Numbered from the stretch's first letter, positions 34,157 to 43,465 are shown. The stretch: 64,000 bases of DNA from Verrucomicrobiia bacterium (GCA_011525695.1 WYBX01000070.1:1-64000); one strand, 5' to 3'. Notes: generated from the letters alone by a model not told the origin. Numbers and translations: made by a program.

Positions 34157-35884
34157 ATGCGCTGGACCCATACGCCGCTCCCGGCGGAGGAAACCGAGGC
34201 GCTCAGCAAGCGCGCCGGGATTAGCCGTGTGCTTGCCGAACTGCTCCTCCGCGCCGGCCTGCGCGATGCGGATGCCGCCGCCGGCTTTCTCCAGCCGGCG
34301 CTCGCGGGGCTGAAGGATCCGTTCCTGCTCCGTAACCTGGAAGCCGCCGCCTCGCGGCTGCGACAGGCAATTGCCGGTCGCGAACAAATTGTCGTACTCG
34401 GCGATTACGACGTCGACGGGGTCAGCAGCACCGCATTGCTGGTCATGATCCTGCGACGGTTTGGACTCAATCCGCGCTTCGTGGTCCCGCGCCGCTCCGA
34501 GGACGGCTATGGCCTGTCCCGCAGTGCGATCGATCGCGCGCTGGAGATGGGGCGGCCCCAGCTGTTCATCGCGTTGGACTGCGGGACGAACTCGCTCGAG
34601 GAAATCGCCTACCTCCGCGCCCAGGCGATCGATGTCATCATCATCGATCACCACCGCTCGAAGGAACCGGTGCTGGGCGACGCCATCCTCATCAACCCGC
34701 ATGTGCATCCGGACGGCACCGATGCGGATTCCAGCTGGCGGCACCTCTGCACGGTGGGGCTGGTCTTCAAGCTCGTCCACGGGCTCCTGAAACAACTGCG
34801 GGGTGAAAACCATCCGGTGGCCTTCCGGATCAAGCTCCGTGATCATCTCGACCTGGTGGCGCTCGGCACGATTGCGGACCTCGTGCCCTTGCTGGGCGAG
34901 AACCGGATTCTGGCCCGCCACGGGCTGCGGATCCTCGAGCAGACCCACCGGCCGGGATTGCGCGCGCTGATGGAGGTTTCCGGGGTGAGGCCGACCCAGG
35001 GGATATCACCGACGGACATATCATTCCGACTGGGACCGCGGATCAACGCCAGCGGCCGGCTCGCCGATGCGGCCCTTTCCGTCGAGCTTTTGATCAGCGA
35101 CGACGGGAAGTTCTGCCTCGAAACCGCTCAGCAACTCGACGCATTCAACCGGGAGCGCCAGGAAATCGAGCGGGCAATCACCGAGGAGGCCGAGCGGCTG
35201 ATCGAGTCGCAGTTTGCCGCCGATGCCGGCATCGTCCTTTTTGCCGAAAACTGGCATCCCGGCGTCGTCGGGATCGTGGCCGGCCGCGTCACCCGAAAAT
35301 ACAACCGGCCTTGCGTCGTGCTCGGGAATGAAGGGGAGATCGCCAAGGGCTCGGGACGAAGTGTCGATGGCATCAACCTGGTGGAGGTCCTCGGGACGTG
35401 TTGCGAGCACCTGACGAGTTGGGGCGGCCATCCGATGGCAGTCGGTGTTGCGCTGCCGAAGCTGCACCTCGAGTCCTTCCGTGCGCGGTTTGCCGAGGCG
35501 GTGCGGAAGCATGTGGGTGGCGACATCGCGGAGGCGCGGCTCGAGCTCGCCGCGTGGCTCACGCCGGAACAGATTACGGAGCGATTGATGGAGGAACTCG
35601 ACTCGCTGCATCCGTTCGGGCAGGGGAATCCCGAGCCTGTCTTCGGAGTGCAGGGGGTCGTGTTGCGGACGCCGCCGGAGATTTTCAAGGAGCAGCATTT
35701 CCGGTTTTCGTTCGAGGATGGGCGTGGGCGACGGCTCCACGGAGTCGCTTGGAAGCTGGCCCACCGGCTGCCGCCGGTCGGGACCGTCCTCGACCTGGCG
35801 GTCGAGTTGAAATGGAATCATTTCAACGGCCGCAAACTGCTGCAGCTGGGGTTGATCGACTGGCGGCTGTCGCCGGGGTCGTGA
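34157..35884 (+). CDS. recJ: Single-strand DNA exonuclease RecJ
   Basis: 575 residues of the DHH phosphoesterase family, acting 5' to 3' on single-stranded DNA in repair and recombination. Motifs: LGDYDVDGVSSTALL (motif I), ALDCGTNS (motif II), IIDHHRSKEP (DHH motif), the DLVALGTIADLVPLLGENR helix, and the DHHA1 domain with GRSVDGINL and SWGGHPMAVGV. A C-terminal OB domain holds HPFGQGNPEPVF and continues to the end. The start chosen (MRWTHTPLP) removes a low-complexity upstream extension. It stands alone downstream of secDF. Confidence 0.95.
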   Translation: MRWTHTPLPAEETEALSKRAGISRVLAELLLRAGLRDADAAAGFLQPALAGLKDPFLLRNLEAAASRLRQAIAGREQIVVLGDYDVDGVSSTALLVMILRRFGLNPRFVVPRRSEDGYGLSRSAIDRALEMGRPQLFIALDCGTNSLEEIAYLRAQAIDVIIIDHHRSKEPVLGDAILINPHVHPDGTDADSSWRHLCTVGLVFKLVHGLLKQLRGENHPVAFRIKLRDHLDLVALGTIADLVPLLGENRILARHGLRILEQTHRPGLRALMEVSGVRPTQGISPTDISFRLGPRINASGRLADAALSVELLISDDGKFCLETAQQLDAFNRERQEIERAITEEAERLIESQFAADAGIVLFAENWHPGVVGIVAGRVTRKYNRPCVVLGNEGEIAKGSGRSVDGINLVEVLGTCCEHLTSWGGHPMAVGVALPKLHLESFRARFAEAVRKHVGGDIAEARLELAAWLTPEQITERLMEELDSLHPFGQGNPEPVFGVQGVVLRTPPEIFKEQHFRFSFEDGRGRRLHGVAWKLAHRLPPVGTVLDLAVELKWNHFNGRKLLQLGLIDWRLSPGS

Positions 35885-35983
35885 CTGGCAAAGGCGCCTG
35901 CCGGGCTACCCAACGGTGCTCCGCCGGCGCCCCGGAAAGCGATGATTGGTCAAGGACGGCACCCTGCGTGCGCGTGACCGCCG

Positions 35984-36023
35984 CTGCCATTTCGATGTCA
36001 CACGTGTGACATCGAAATGGCAG
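35984..36023. repeat. 40-base perfect palindrome
   Basis: GCCATTTCGATGTCACAC is followed without spacer by its exact complement; pairing extends two more bases on each side, giving 40 bases with no mismatch. It lies between recJ and the DUF4838 gene. The inner TTTCxATGTCxCA pattern links it to the palindromes at 20649 and 46910. Confidence 0.8.
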
Positions 36024-36070
36024 GGCTTATCCGATTGCAGGCGCGACACAGCGGCGTTTTGGTCCGACGG

Positions 36071-38350
36071 ATGCGGTCGAGCATTCGGATCGGACTCCTG
36101 GCGCTGGTCAGCAGCGCATGTGTCGCGTTCTCCCACCTGGCTCAAGAAGGCCGTGGACGGGCGCCGGAGCGCGATCGCTGGTTCATTCCCGGAGCGTTAG
36201 GCCACGAACGGGGAGGGGCGTTGCCAGAACACGATCGAGGCCAATCGATGAGTGGGGATTCAACGAGACCTGGACACCAAACTGGTTTCAAAACCCGGGC
36301 GATCAGCGGACTGAACGGGCCGGCGGCCGCGGAGTGGGGTCGACGGAACGGGTTGGGCGCGCGGCTGCCTTTTTCCCACAACCTCACGAGCGTCTTTCCT
36401 CCCGACCTGGCCAGGACGAGGCCCGAGTTCTTTCCGTTGGAAAACGGCCGGCGGCTGGAACCTCCGCCAGGATCCTATTTTTGGAATCCCGACATAGCCC
36501 GTCCCGATGTCGCCCGGTACGCCGCCGAAGCTGCGCGCAATCATTTCATCGCGCATCCCGAGGCGGTGAGTTTTGCCCTGGGCGTGAACGACGCGCTGAT
36601 CTGGGGCGAGTCGCCCGAGCTGATCGACCTGGTCGGAACACCCGGCGCGACGATAGGGGATCAGGGATCCGGCGGGGGGATGCGCTGGTTCCGGGAACGG
36701 CCGGATTATTCGAACCTGGTTTTCACCTTCATGAACCGGGCGGCGGCTGAGCTCGCGCGCACCCATCCTGACAAATACCTTGGCGCGCTGGCCTATTATT
36801 GGTGCGAGAACACGCCTGATTTTCCCCTCCATCCGCAGGTCATTCCGTTCCTGACCGCCGATCGGAGCCAGGGCTACGATCCCGCCTTTTGGGCCGAGGA
36901 GATGGCGCTCCAGGAACGCTGGGGCAGGCTGGCCGGCGAGCAGGTTCCGGACGCAGGCGGCCCCGGACGCCGGCTCGGCATGTATGATTATCTCTATGGA
37001 CTCGGATTCCTGATTCCGCGGATCCATACGAAGCTGCTGGCCGCAAACCTCCGGCATGCCCGCAGTGCAGGGTTCACCGATTATTACGCGGAGATCGCGC
37101 CCAACTGGGGGCTGGATCCGATCACCCCGTGGTTGACCGCCCAACTGCTGCTCGATCCCGGGCAGTCAGAGTCGGGGTTGCTGGACGAGTTCCACCGGCG
37201 GTATTTTCAGGAGGCGGAAGTGCCGATGCGCCGGTTTTTCGAGCGGTGTGAGGCGCAGTGGATGAACCAGCCGGGACCCTCGTATTGGCTGAAGCATTTT
37301 CGCAACGAATCGCAGGCGGCCGTATTTCCCTCGAAGGTATGCGCCGAGCTCAGGATCCTCCTCGAGGAGGCGCGGCGCATGGCCCGCTCCGCGAAGGTCC
37401 GGGCCCGGGTGGAGCTGGTGAGCGACACGTTCGGGGTCACCGAGCGGTTTGTAGACTTCAAGGAGCGCCGCGATGCGGTGATCCGCGCATCGCTGACAAT
37501 TGCCAGTCAGGGAAAAGGGGAGACCAGTTCGGCTGGGTCGCGGACGCGAGCCGAGCAGACGGATTTCCTTGGTGGCCTGCCGGCCGCGCTCGAAGCCTGC
37601 CTGGAGGCGCGATCGGAGTTCATCGGCTACACCGTCCGTTTGCTTCAGGCCCGGCCCCTGGCGCTGCATCCATTCGGCTGGGGTGACTATTTGAAAAATG
37701 ATCCCGTGCCTCTGGCGGTGATGGCGATCCACACCGCCATGGCACTGCGACCCGTGTCGGAGGGGCCTGCGATCCTGAAGGATCCTCGAGTGGCGCCGCT
37801 ACAGCAGGCGTCTCTACGCACGGCGCCCGACGCCGGTGGCGTGTCGGTCGGCGTGGAATTGCTGCGAAATCCGACCATGTCCGGACCGCCGGCCCCGCCG
37901 CGGACGATAGCCGGACTGAAATATTCGGTTCCGTTGCCGCCGGAATGGCAGAGCCGGGTGGAACCGGCCGAACATCATTCCGCTGAACTCAGCGGCGGTG
38001 CGCTGCGCCTATCCGGGACGAAGGATACGATGCTTTCGCAGTGGACGGCGACCGCGGGGGAGGTTCCCGGCGGACCGGCGCCATCGCAAGTGGGACAGAT
38101 ACGCGTTCGCGGGCGGGTATCGCCGGGCACAGCCGTGAGCCTGATTCTGGCCTGGCTGGATGGGAATCACCGACACCTCGGTTTCAAGACGGTGCGGCTT
38201 CCGGATGGGGAATGGCCGGAGTTTGTCCCGCTGGTTCAGGCGGGGATGCAGCCAACGGGCGCAGCTTGGGTGGGGCTGGGCTTGCGCGTTCAGAATCAGG
38301 TCGCGGGGGACTGGCTCGAGGCGGGCGGTTTCAGTCTTCGCCGCGAGTGA
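36071..38350 (+). CDS. DUF4838-containing exported protein with unusual N-terminus
   Basis: About 759 residues. It starts with a plausible signal peptide (MRSSIRIGLLALVSSACVAF). The next ~70 residues are low-quality, charged sequence unlike any domain. From about residue 95 it becomes clearly DUF4838-like: RRNGLGARLPFSHN, HPEAVSFALGVND, VFTFMNRAAAELARTHPDKYLGALAYYWCEN, VIPFLTADRSQGYDP, DYLYGLGFLIPRIHTKLLA and FTDYYAEIAPNWGLD. The last ~200 residues look like a jelly-roll carbohydrate-binding domain. DUF4838 proteins are related to family 67 alpha-glucuronidases and usually carry another N-terminal domain of 150 or more residues, which is missing here. It may be truncated, frameshifted near 36200-36340, or naturally short. 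Confidence 0.75.
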   Translation: MRSSIRIGLLALVSSACVAFSHLAQEGRGRAPERDRWFIPGALGHERGGALPEHDRGQSMSGDSTRPGHQTGFKTRAISGLNGPAAAEWGRRNGLGARLPFSHNLTSVFPPDLARTRPEFFPLENGRRLEPPPGSYFWNPDIARPDVARYAAEAARNHFIAHPEAVSFALGVNDALIWGESPELIDLVGTPGATIGDQGSGGGMRWFRERPDYSNLVFTFMNRAAAELARTHPDKYLGALAYYWCENTPDFPLHPQVIPFLTADRSQGYDPAFWAEEMALQERWGRLAGEQVPDAGGPGRRLGMYDYLYGLGFLIPRIHTKLLAANLRHARSAGFTDYYAEIAPNWGLDPITPWLTAQLLLDPGQSESGLLDEFHRRYFQEAEVPMRRFFERCEAQWMNQPGPSYWLKHFRNESQAAVFPSKVCAELRILLEEARRMARSAKVRARVELVSDTFGVTERFVDFKERRDAVIRASLTIASQGKGETSSAGSRTRAEQTDFLGGLPAALEACLEARSEFIGYTVRLLQARPLALHPFGWGDYLKNDPVPLAVMAIHTAMALRPVSEGPAILKDPRVAPLQQASLRTAPDAGGVSVGVELLRNPTMSGPPAPPRTIAGLKYSVPLPPEWQSRVEPAEHHSAELSGGALRLSGTKDTMLSQWTATAGEVPGGPAPSQVGQIRVRGRVSPGTAVSLILAWLDGNHRHLGFKTVRLPDGEWPEFVPLVQAGMQPTGAAWVGLGLRVQNQVAGDWLEAGGFSLRRE

Positions 38351-38429
38351 AGCTTTTTCATGCCCGGCCGCATGTTTAGGGGAGAGAGCCGCCGGCATCC
38401 ATTTATACACTTAACATAATATCTATTGT

Positions 38430-38497
38430 GCTGTCGGCCGCCCGCCTTTCAGTTCGCCTTCAGCGCAGAACGGACCGCATAAGTCCGACAGACTCTA
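38430..38497. repeat. TAG-type repeat, copy 4
   Basis: GCTGTCGGCCGCCC at the left and GTCCGACAGACTCTAG at the right. The right 32 bases match copy 5 at 47172 with two changes and one gap (AGAACG..CCGC.TAAG, then TCCGACAGACTC). Read on the minus strand it begins with the TAG stop of lepB. The rest of the gap 38351-38429 is AT-rich around TTAACATAATATCTATTG, with no recognisable gene. Confidence 0.7.
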
Positions 38498-39775
38498 GCG
38501 TGCCGGTCCCCAATGGCGGGTGAACGGATAGTAAACCACCAGCGGCCTGCCTACGACATCCTTGGCGGGAATGTATCCCCAGTACCGGCTGTCCTGGCTG
38601 TTCGCCGAATTGTCGCCCATCGCGAAATAGCTGTCCGCCGGCACCGTCACGACCTCACCGGGCCGCAGGAATCCCTGCACATACTCCGGCGGGTTGAAGT
38701 AGCCGCCATAGCGACCCGTCCGTCCCGCGTTCGCCGCAAAAGCCGCCGAGCCTGTGATCGGTTCGCCATTGCGCCACAATCCCGGTTCCCGCACCTCCAG
38801 CCGATCCCCCGGTCCTCCCACCAGCCGCTTGATGTAATACTGATCCATTCCAATTCCGGGGATGTTCCCGGTCCGGAAAACAAACCCGCTGCCGACCTTC
38901 GGCTCGACAAAGTGATAACTCATCCGGTCCACGAACAGCTGGTCTCCGGTGATGATGTCGAAACTGAGCACCCGCTCGCCCGCCCTGACATGCCGGCCGG
39001 TCCGGAGAAACTGCACCCGGCCGTCGGAAAGCGACTCGCGCTGCTGCGCGAGCAACCGCGCCAGATCGACGCCGCCTGATTGCTTGCGCGCCAAATCCGG
39101 GAAATACGCGTCGCGCACCGTCCATTCGAAGTCGAAATCCAGCGGCACCCGGACCTGCGCCGGCCGCCCGCCCACCACGATGCTGTACTCCTTTAGCTTC
39201 GTGGGCAGCACGAGCCAGGTCCTGCCCGGCACCTCCCGGTACGGGATCACGGCCCGATCCCCGGCCGAAACCAGCGGGATCAGGATCTCGCCGTCCGCCG
39301 GCGCGTCAACCCGCTTGGGCCGCGCGCCAAATGCCAGAAATCGCGCCGCCTTGCCGACCAGCCCCGGCTCCTCCTCCGTCCGCTGGAACACCTCCGGTGT
39401 CATCCCGTTGTACGTCGGCCACATCGAGTTGGTCGGAATCTTGAAGGGCTGCACAAAGTACGTGCGAATCCCCAGGATCACGATCGCCGCCACCAGGAAG
39501 AACTCCACGTTGTCCGACAGCGCGGTCTTGGGATAAATCGCCCCGCCCGTCCGGCGCATCACCTCCTCCAGCCGCTCGATCGCGATCTTCAGCTTCTCCG
39601 CGCCGGCCTTCTCCTTCAGCAATCCCCGCAGCTCCCCCATCCGCACCTGCAATTCACCCGTTTGCGCGGGCGGCAGCACGTCGCGCCGGTAATGATACAC
39701 CTTGTCCGCCAGTTCCAGCCAGTTGCGCGCATTCTCGCGCATCTTCCGTTCCTGCGACGCGAATATTCCGAACAT
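38495..39775 (-). CDS. lepB: Signal peptidase I
   Basis: 426-residue type I signal peptidase that cuts exported proteins at the membrane. An N-terminal charged, coiled segment (1-90) precedes one membrane helix (FFLVAAIVILGIRTYFV). The nucleophile Ser117 lies in PTNSMWPTY, the general base Lys316 in YYIKRLVGGPGD, and the last box is MGDNSANSQDSRYWG. The Ser-Lys distance is 199 residues against about 55 in E. coli, so a large domain is inserted between boxes B and C. The start Met is seven bases after the lepA stop; the longer upstream frame overlaps lepA and is not used. Its TAG stop belongs to a dispersed repeat. Confidence 0.93.
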   Translation of the reverse strand: MFGIFASQERKMRENARNWLELADKVYHYRRDVLPPAQTGELQVRMGELRGLLKEKAGAEKLKIAIERLEEVMRRTGGAIYPKTALSDNVEFFLVAAIVILGIRTYFVQPFKIPTNSMWPTYNGMTPEVFQRTEEEPGLVGKAARFLAFGARPKRVDAPADGEILIPLVSAGDRAVIPYREVPGRTWLVLPTKLKEYSIVVGGRPAQVRVPLDFDFEWTVRDAYFPDLARKQSGGVDLARLLAQQRESLSDGRVQFLRTGRHVRAGERVLSFDIITGDQLFVDRMSYHFVEPKVGSGFVFRTGNIPGIGMDQYYIKRLVGGPGDRLEVREPGLWRNGEPITGSAAFAANAGRTGRYGGYFNPPEYVQGFLRPGEVVTVPADSYFAMGDNSANSQDSRYWGYIPAKDVVGRPLVVYYPFTRHWGPAR

Positions 39776-39782
39776 GGCGGGG

Positions 39783-41579
39783 CTATTGGTTCTGGAGCAC
39801 CTTGATGAACGCGTCCGGCGGAATCGAGACCTTCCCAATCTGCTTCATCTTCTTTTTGCCCTCTTTCTGCTTGTCCAGCAGCTTGCGCTTCCGGGTGATG
39901 TCGCCGCCATAGCATTTCGCGGTCACGTCCTTCCGCATCACCCGCACGTTGTCGCGCGCGATGATCTTTCCGCCAATCGCGGCCTGGATCGCGACCTTGA
40001 ACAATTGCGGCGGGATGATGGCGGCGAGCCGTTCGCAAAGCTCGCGGCCGCGGGTCTCGGCCTTGTCGCGATGGACGATGCTCGCGAAGGCATCGACCGG
40101 GTCGCCGTTGATCAGGATTTCCATCTTCACCAGGTCCGCCGCACGGTAGGCCCCGAGCTCGTAATCCATCGATCCGTAGCCGTGGGTGACGCTCTTCAGC
40201 CGGTCGTTGAAATCGACCAGGATCTCGTTCAGCGGCAGCACCGTCCGGAGCATGACCCGGCTCAGGTCGAGCGTGTCGGTGTGCTCCACGTGCCCGCGCT
40301 TTTCCATGATCAGGCTGAGGATGTCGCCCATCGAGTCGTTCGGGAGGATGATGGAGGCGACGATCGTCGGCTCGCGGATTTCCTCGATCGTGCCGGGATC
40401 CGGCAGGTTGACCGGATTGTCGACCTCGATCATCTGGCCGCCGTGCCGGACCACATGGTACACCACGCTCGGATACGTCGAGATGATGTCGACGTCGTGC
40501 TCGCGGCGGATCCGCTCCTGGATAATTTCCATGTGCAGCAGCCCGAGGAAGCCGCAGCGGAACCCGAAGCCGAGCGCGACCGAACTCTCCGAGGAGTAAA
40601 CGAAGGCCGCGTCATTCAGCCGCAGCCGGCCCAGCGCCGCCTTCAGGTGCTCGTAGTCGTCGCTTTCCAGCGGATACAGCCCGCAGAAGACCATTGGCCG
40701 GACCTCCTTGTAGCCCGGCAGCATCTCCGTCGCCGGCTTGTTCGCCAGCGTGATGGTGTCGCCAATCTTGATGTCCGCGACGCTCTTGATGTTCGAGACG
40801 ACGTAGCCGACGTCCCCCGCCCCGAGCACCTCCATCTTCAGCATCTTCGGCGTGAAGACCCCGACCTCCTTGACCTCCGACCGGGCGCCGTTGCTCATCA
40901 GCAGCATGGTCTCGCCGGCCTTGATCTGCCCGGAGAAGACCCGGACATAGGAGATCACGCCGCGGTAGGAATCGTAGAGCGAGTCGAAGACCAGCCCGCG
41001 GGTCTGCGGGGGCTCCGTCCAGCGGGGCGGCGGCACGCGCTGCACGACCGCCTCCAGGATGTCCACGATGCCGATGCCGGCCTTGCCGCTGGCGAGGATG
41101 GCCTCCTCGGCGGGAATGGTGAGGATGTCCTCCAGTTGCTTGGTGCACAGCTCCAGGTTGGCGCTGGGCAGGTCGATCTTGTTGATCACCGGGATGACCC
41201 GGAGCTTCTGGGCAAAGGCGAGGTGGGCGTTGGCCACGGTTTGGGCCTCCACCCCCTGGGCGGCGTCGATCAGGAGCACCGCCCCTTCACAGGCCGCGAG
41301 GCTGCGCGAGACCTCGTAGCTGAAGTCCACGTGTCCCGGCGTGTCCATCAGGTTGAGCTTGTACGTCTGCCCGTCCTTCGCCCGGTAATGCATGGTCACC
41401 GGGTGCGACTTGATCGTGATCCCGCGCTCCCGCTCGAGATCCATGGCGTCGAGATGCTGGTCGGTCATCACCCGTTGCTCGACCGTATGGGTGTGCTCGA
41501 GCAGTCGATCGGACAAGGTCGTCTTGCCGTGATCGACGTGCGCGATGATGCAGAAATTGCGGGTCAGACGGGTCGGCAT
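39783..41579 (-). CDS. lepA: Elongation factor 4 (LepA)
   Basis: 598-residue ribosomal GTPase that helps stalled ribosomes move back or mature. G1 is AHVDHGKTTLSD, then ERERGITIKSH, DTPGHVDF (G3) and NKIDLPSA (G4). EF-G-like domains III to V follow, including YSSESSVALGFGFRCGFLGLLHMEI, with the LepA-specific C-terminal domain ending GGDITRKRKLLDKQKEGKKKMK. The start is the Met of MPTRLTRNFCIIAH; the frame is open far upstream but overlaps fabD. It lies four bases after fabD and seven before lepB, so these form one transcript. Confidence 0.97.
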   Translation of the reverse strand: MPTRLTRNFCIIAHVDHGKTTLSDRLLEHTHTVEQRVMTDQHLDAMDLERERGITIKSHPVTMHYRAKDGQTYKLNLMDTPGHVDFSYEVSRSLAACEGAVLLIDAAQGVEAQTVANAHLAFAQKLRVIPVINKIDLPSANLELCTKQLEDILTIPAEEAILASGKAGIGIVDILEAVVQRVPPPRWTEPPQTRGLVFDSLYDSYRGVISYVRVFSGQIKAGETMLLMSNGARSEVKEVGVFTPKMLKMEVLGAGDVGYVVSNIKSVADIKIGDTITLANKPATEMLPGYKEVRPMVFCGLYPLESDDYEHLKAALGRLRLNDAAFVYSSESSVALGFGFRCGFLGLLHMEIIQERIRREHDVDIISTYPSVVYHVVRHGGQMIEVDNPVNLPDPGTIEEIREPTIVASIILPNDSMGDILSLIMEKRGHVEHTDTLDLSRVMLRTVLPLNEILVDFNDRLKSVTHGYGSMDYELGAYRAADLVKMEILINGDPVDAFASIVHRDKAETRGRELCERLAAIIPPQLFKVAIQAAIGGKIIARDNVRVMRKDVTAKCYGGDITRKRKLLDKQKEGKKKMKQIGKVSIPPDAFIKVLQNQ

Positions 41580-41583
41580 CGGA

Positions 41584-42498
41584 TCAGGCAGCGGCAAGAT
41601 CGGGGAATTCGGAGAGACATTTGACCACCCAGGCCTTTTCGGTGCGCCGGGCCAGACCGCTGAGCACTCCGCCCGGTCCAAGTTCCCAGAAAAGATCGGC
41701 GCCGGCGGCGGCCGCATTGCGCATGCAGTCCTCCCAAAGCACCGGCGAGACCACCTGTCTGGCCAGGGCTGCCTTGATGGCGCCGGGGTCGCTGATGGCC
41801 TGCCCGGTCGTGTTGGTGAAGACCGTGATCCGCGGCGCGGAAAATGGCAGGGGCTCCAGGTATGCGGCAAAGCCGGCCCGGGCCGGCTCCATCAGCCGGG
41901 AATGGTACGCGCCGGCAACCTTCAGCAGGATTGTCTTCTTCATGCCACGATCCTTGGCCGCGGCCAGGGCCGCCTCGACCTTGGCCTGCTCACCGGACAC
42001 GATGATCTGGCCGGGCGCATTGAAATTGGCGGGCTCGATGTCGAAATCCCGGCAAAGCTCATGGACCTTCGATCGCTCCTCCCCAACGATCGCGGCCATT
42101 CCCCCCGAGGTTTGTTCGCACGCCTCCTGCATCAGCCGACCGCGCTCCGCGACGATCCGCAGCCCGGTCGCAAAATCGAACACTCCGGCAACGCAATACG
42201 CCGTCAGCTCTCCCAAACTAAGTCCCAGCGCATAGCGGGGTTCCGTCCCCAGCCCCCCTTCCCTTTCCCGCATCGCCGCCAGGACGGCCAGCCCGTGCAC
42301 AAAGAGTGCAGGCTGGCACACGCGGGTCTGGGTCAATTCCGACTCGGGTCCTTCAAAGCTGATCTTTGCCAAGTCCCAGCCAAGCACACGGTTCGCCTCT
42401 TCATAAAGCGATCGTGCCGCCGCCGAATGCTCAACCAGCGAGCGGCCCATTCCCACCTTTTGGGAGCCTTGTCCTGCAAATAGAAGAGCCAATGCCAT
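41584..42498 (-). CDS. fabD: Malonyl-CoA:ACP transacylase
   Basis: 304 residues. It loads malonyl groups onto acyl carrier protein for fatty acid synthesis. The N-terminus LLFAGQGSQKVGMG is typical. The nucleophile elbow reads GLSLGE instead of the common GHSLGE, with the Ser intact. The partner His is in KVAGAYHSRLM, the Gln in ARQVVSPVLWEDCM, and GPGGVLSGL closes the family pattern. The start is the Met of MALALLF; an upstream in-frame Met is not needed. It lies 45 bases after the Pro/Ala-rich gene and four before lepA. Confidence 0.94.
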   Translation of the reverse strand: MALALLFAGQGSQKVGMGRSLVEHSAAARSLYEEANRVLGWDLAKISFEGPESELTQTRVCQPALFVHGLAVLAAMREREGGLGTEPRYALGLSLGELTAYCVAGVFDFATGLRIVAERGRLMQEACEQTSGGMAAIVGEERSKVHELCRDFDIEPANFNAPGQIIVSGEQAKVEAALAAAKDRGMKKTILLKVAGAYHSRLMEPARAGFAAYLEPLPFSAPRITVFTNTTGQAISDPGAIKAALARQVVSPVLWEDCMRNAAAAGADLFWELGPGGVLSGLARRTEKAWVVKCLSEFPDLAAA

Positions 42499-42543
42499 GA
42501 TGGAACTGGCAACAAAATGGGCCCCCGGAACGGAATCCAAGCC

Positions 42544-43455
42544 CTAAAAGCGCTTCAGCTGCTTGAAATACTTCTGGTCCACCTGCGGCTTCACGAAATC
42601 AGGGATTTGGCTGGAAGGCTGACGCGCAGGCGCGGGCGGAGCCGGCGTCAGCGCAGGCCCGGGCTCATAGGCCTGGGCCGGGGCCGCCACCACGGGAGAT
42701 CGCGGCGCCGGAGATGGCATCGCTTCATTGAATGCGTGCAGGTACGGATTCTCCGCCGGCGTCGGCGGCGCGAATGCCGGTGGTTCGGAGCCCAGGCTCT
42801 CGATCATATCGCCCATCTCAGGCATTTCGACACCTCCGGCCGGAGCCTTCGCAATTTCAACGGGCGGCTTGCCGCCAGCGATCGCGCTGTCCGGCGATGC
42901 CTCCTGCAGGGACGAGCCCAGCAGCGCATAATCCTGCGACGACATCCATTGCCCCAGAAAACCGGCCAGGGGGTTGAAAACCGTTTCTGGCACCCGTTGC
43001 TCCACGGCCGTGCCCTGGCCCTGCGCCCCGGCAACCGTTCCACCCGGGGTCGCGCCCGAATCGGTCGCAGGCTTGGTTGCGAGATAGGTTTCGAGCAGGG
43101 TTCGTTCGCGCTGGAGTCCCGCCGGCTTTTCACCGGATTCCGCAACCGACGACTCCGCGGCACTTCCGGCCGCCGGGCCCATCATGGCATCGACGAGCCA
43201 GTTCTCAGACTTCCGCGGCAGTTTTCCAGCCGGCCCCGGCCGGACTGCGATCGGGCCCGACGCGGCATCTGGAGGCAGGGTCGGCGTCGATGGCTTCAAT
43301 GCCGGCTCCGCCTGAGTTGCTCCCGGCTGGCCCGCCGCCTTCATCCGTTCAAACTCACGCTTCGCCGTGGAGATCGAATCCTCCGACGGCTCGGCCGCGC
43401 AGGCGCACGCCACGGCAAGGATTCCGGAAACCCAGGCTGTCTGCAAAGGCCGCAT
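42544..43455 (-). CDS. Exported Pro/Ala-rich protein of unknown function
   Basis: 303 residues. A signal peptide (WVSGILAVACACA) is followed by a charged helix (AKREFERMKAAG), then long low-complexity stretches rich in Pro, Ala and Gly. Short conserved-looking islands are KSENWLVDAMMGP, FNPLAGFLGQWMSSQDYALLG and NPYLHAFNEAMP. The last residues, FVKPQVDQKYFKQLKRF, are basic. No family is recognised. It lies ten bases after pilT and 45 before fabD, so it is probably co-transcribed with the pilus motor gene; a role in cell envelope or pilus function is only a guess. Confidence 0.75.
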   Translation of the reverse strand: MRPLQTAWVSGILAVACACAAEPSEDSISTAKREFERMKAAGQPGATQAEPALKPSTPTLPPDAASGPIAVRPGPAGKLPRKSENWLVDAMMGPAAGSAAESSVAESGEKPAGLQRERTLLETYLATKPATDSGATPGGTVAGAQGQGTAVEQRVPETVFNPLAGFLGQWMSSQDYALLGSSLQEASPDSAIAGGKPPVEIAKAPAGGVEMPEMGDMIESLGSEPPAFAPPTPAENPYLHAFNEAMPSPAPRSPVVAAPAQAYEPGPALTPAPPAPARQPSSQIPDFVKPQVDQKYFKQLKRF

Positions 43456-43465
43456 CGGCGGGACC

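Noticed and set aside
36118..36750. A second reading frame over the start of the DUF4838 gene (with DEWGFNETWTPNWFQNPG)
   Set aside because: It could be part of a frameshifted N-terminus, but it matches no domain I know, so it is kept only as a reason to check the region.
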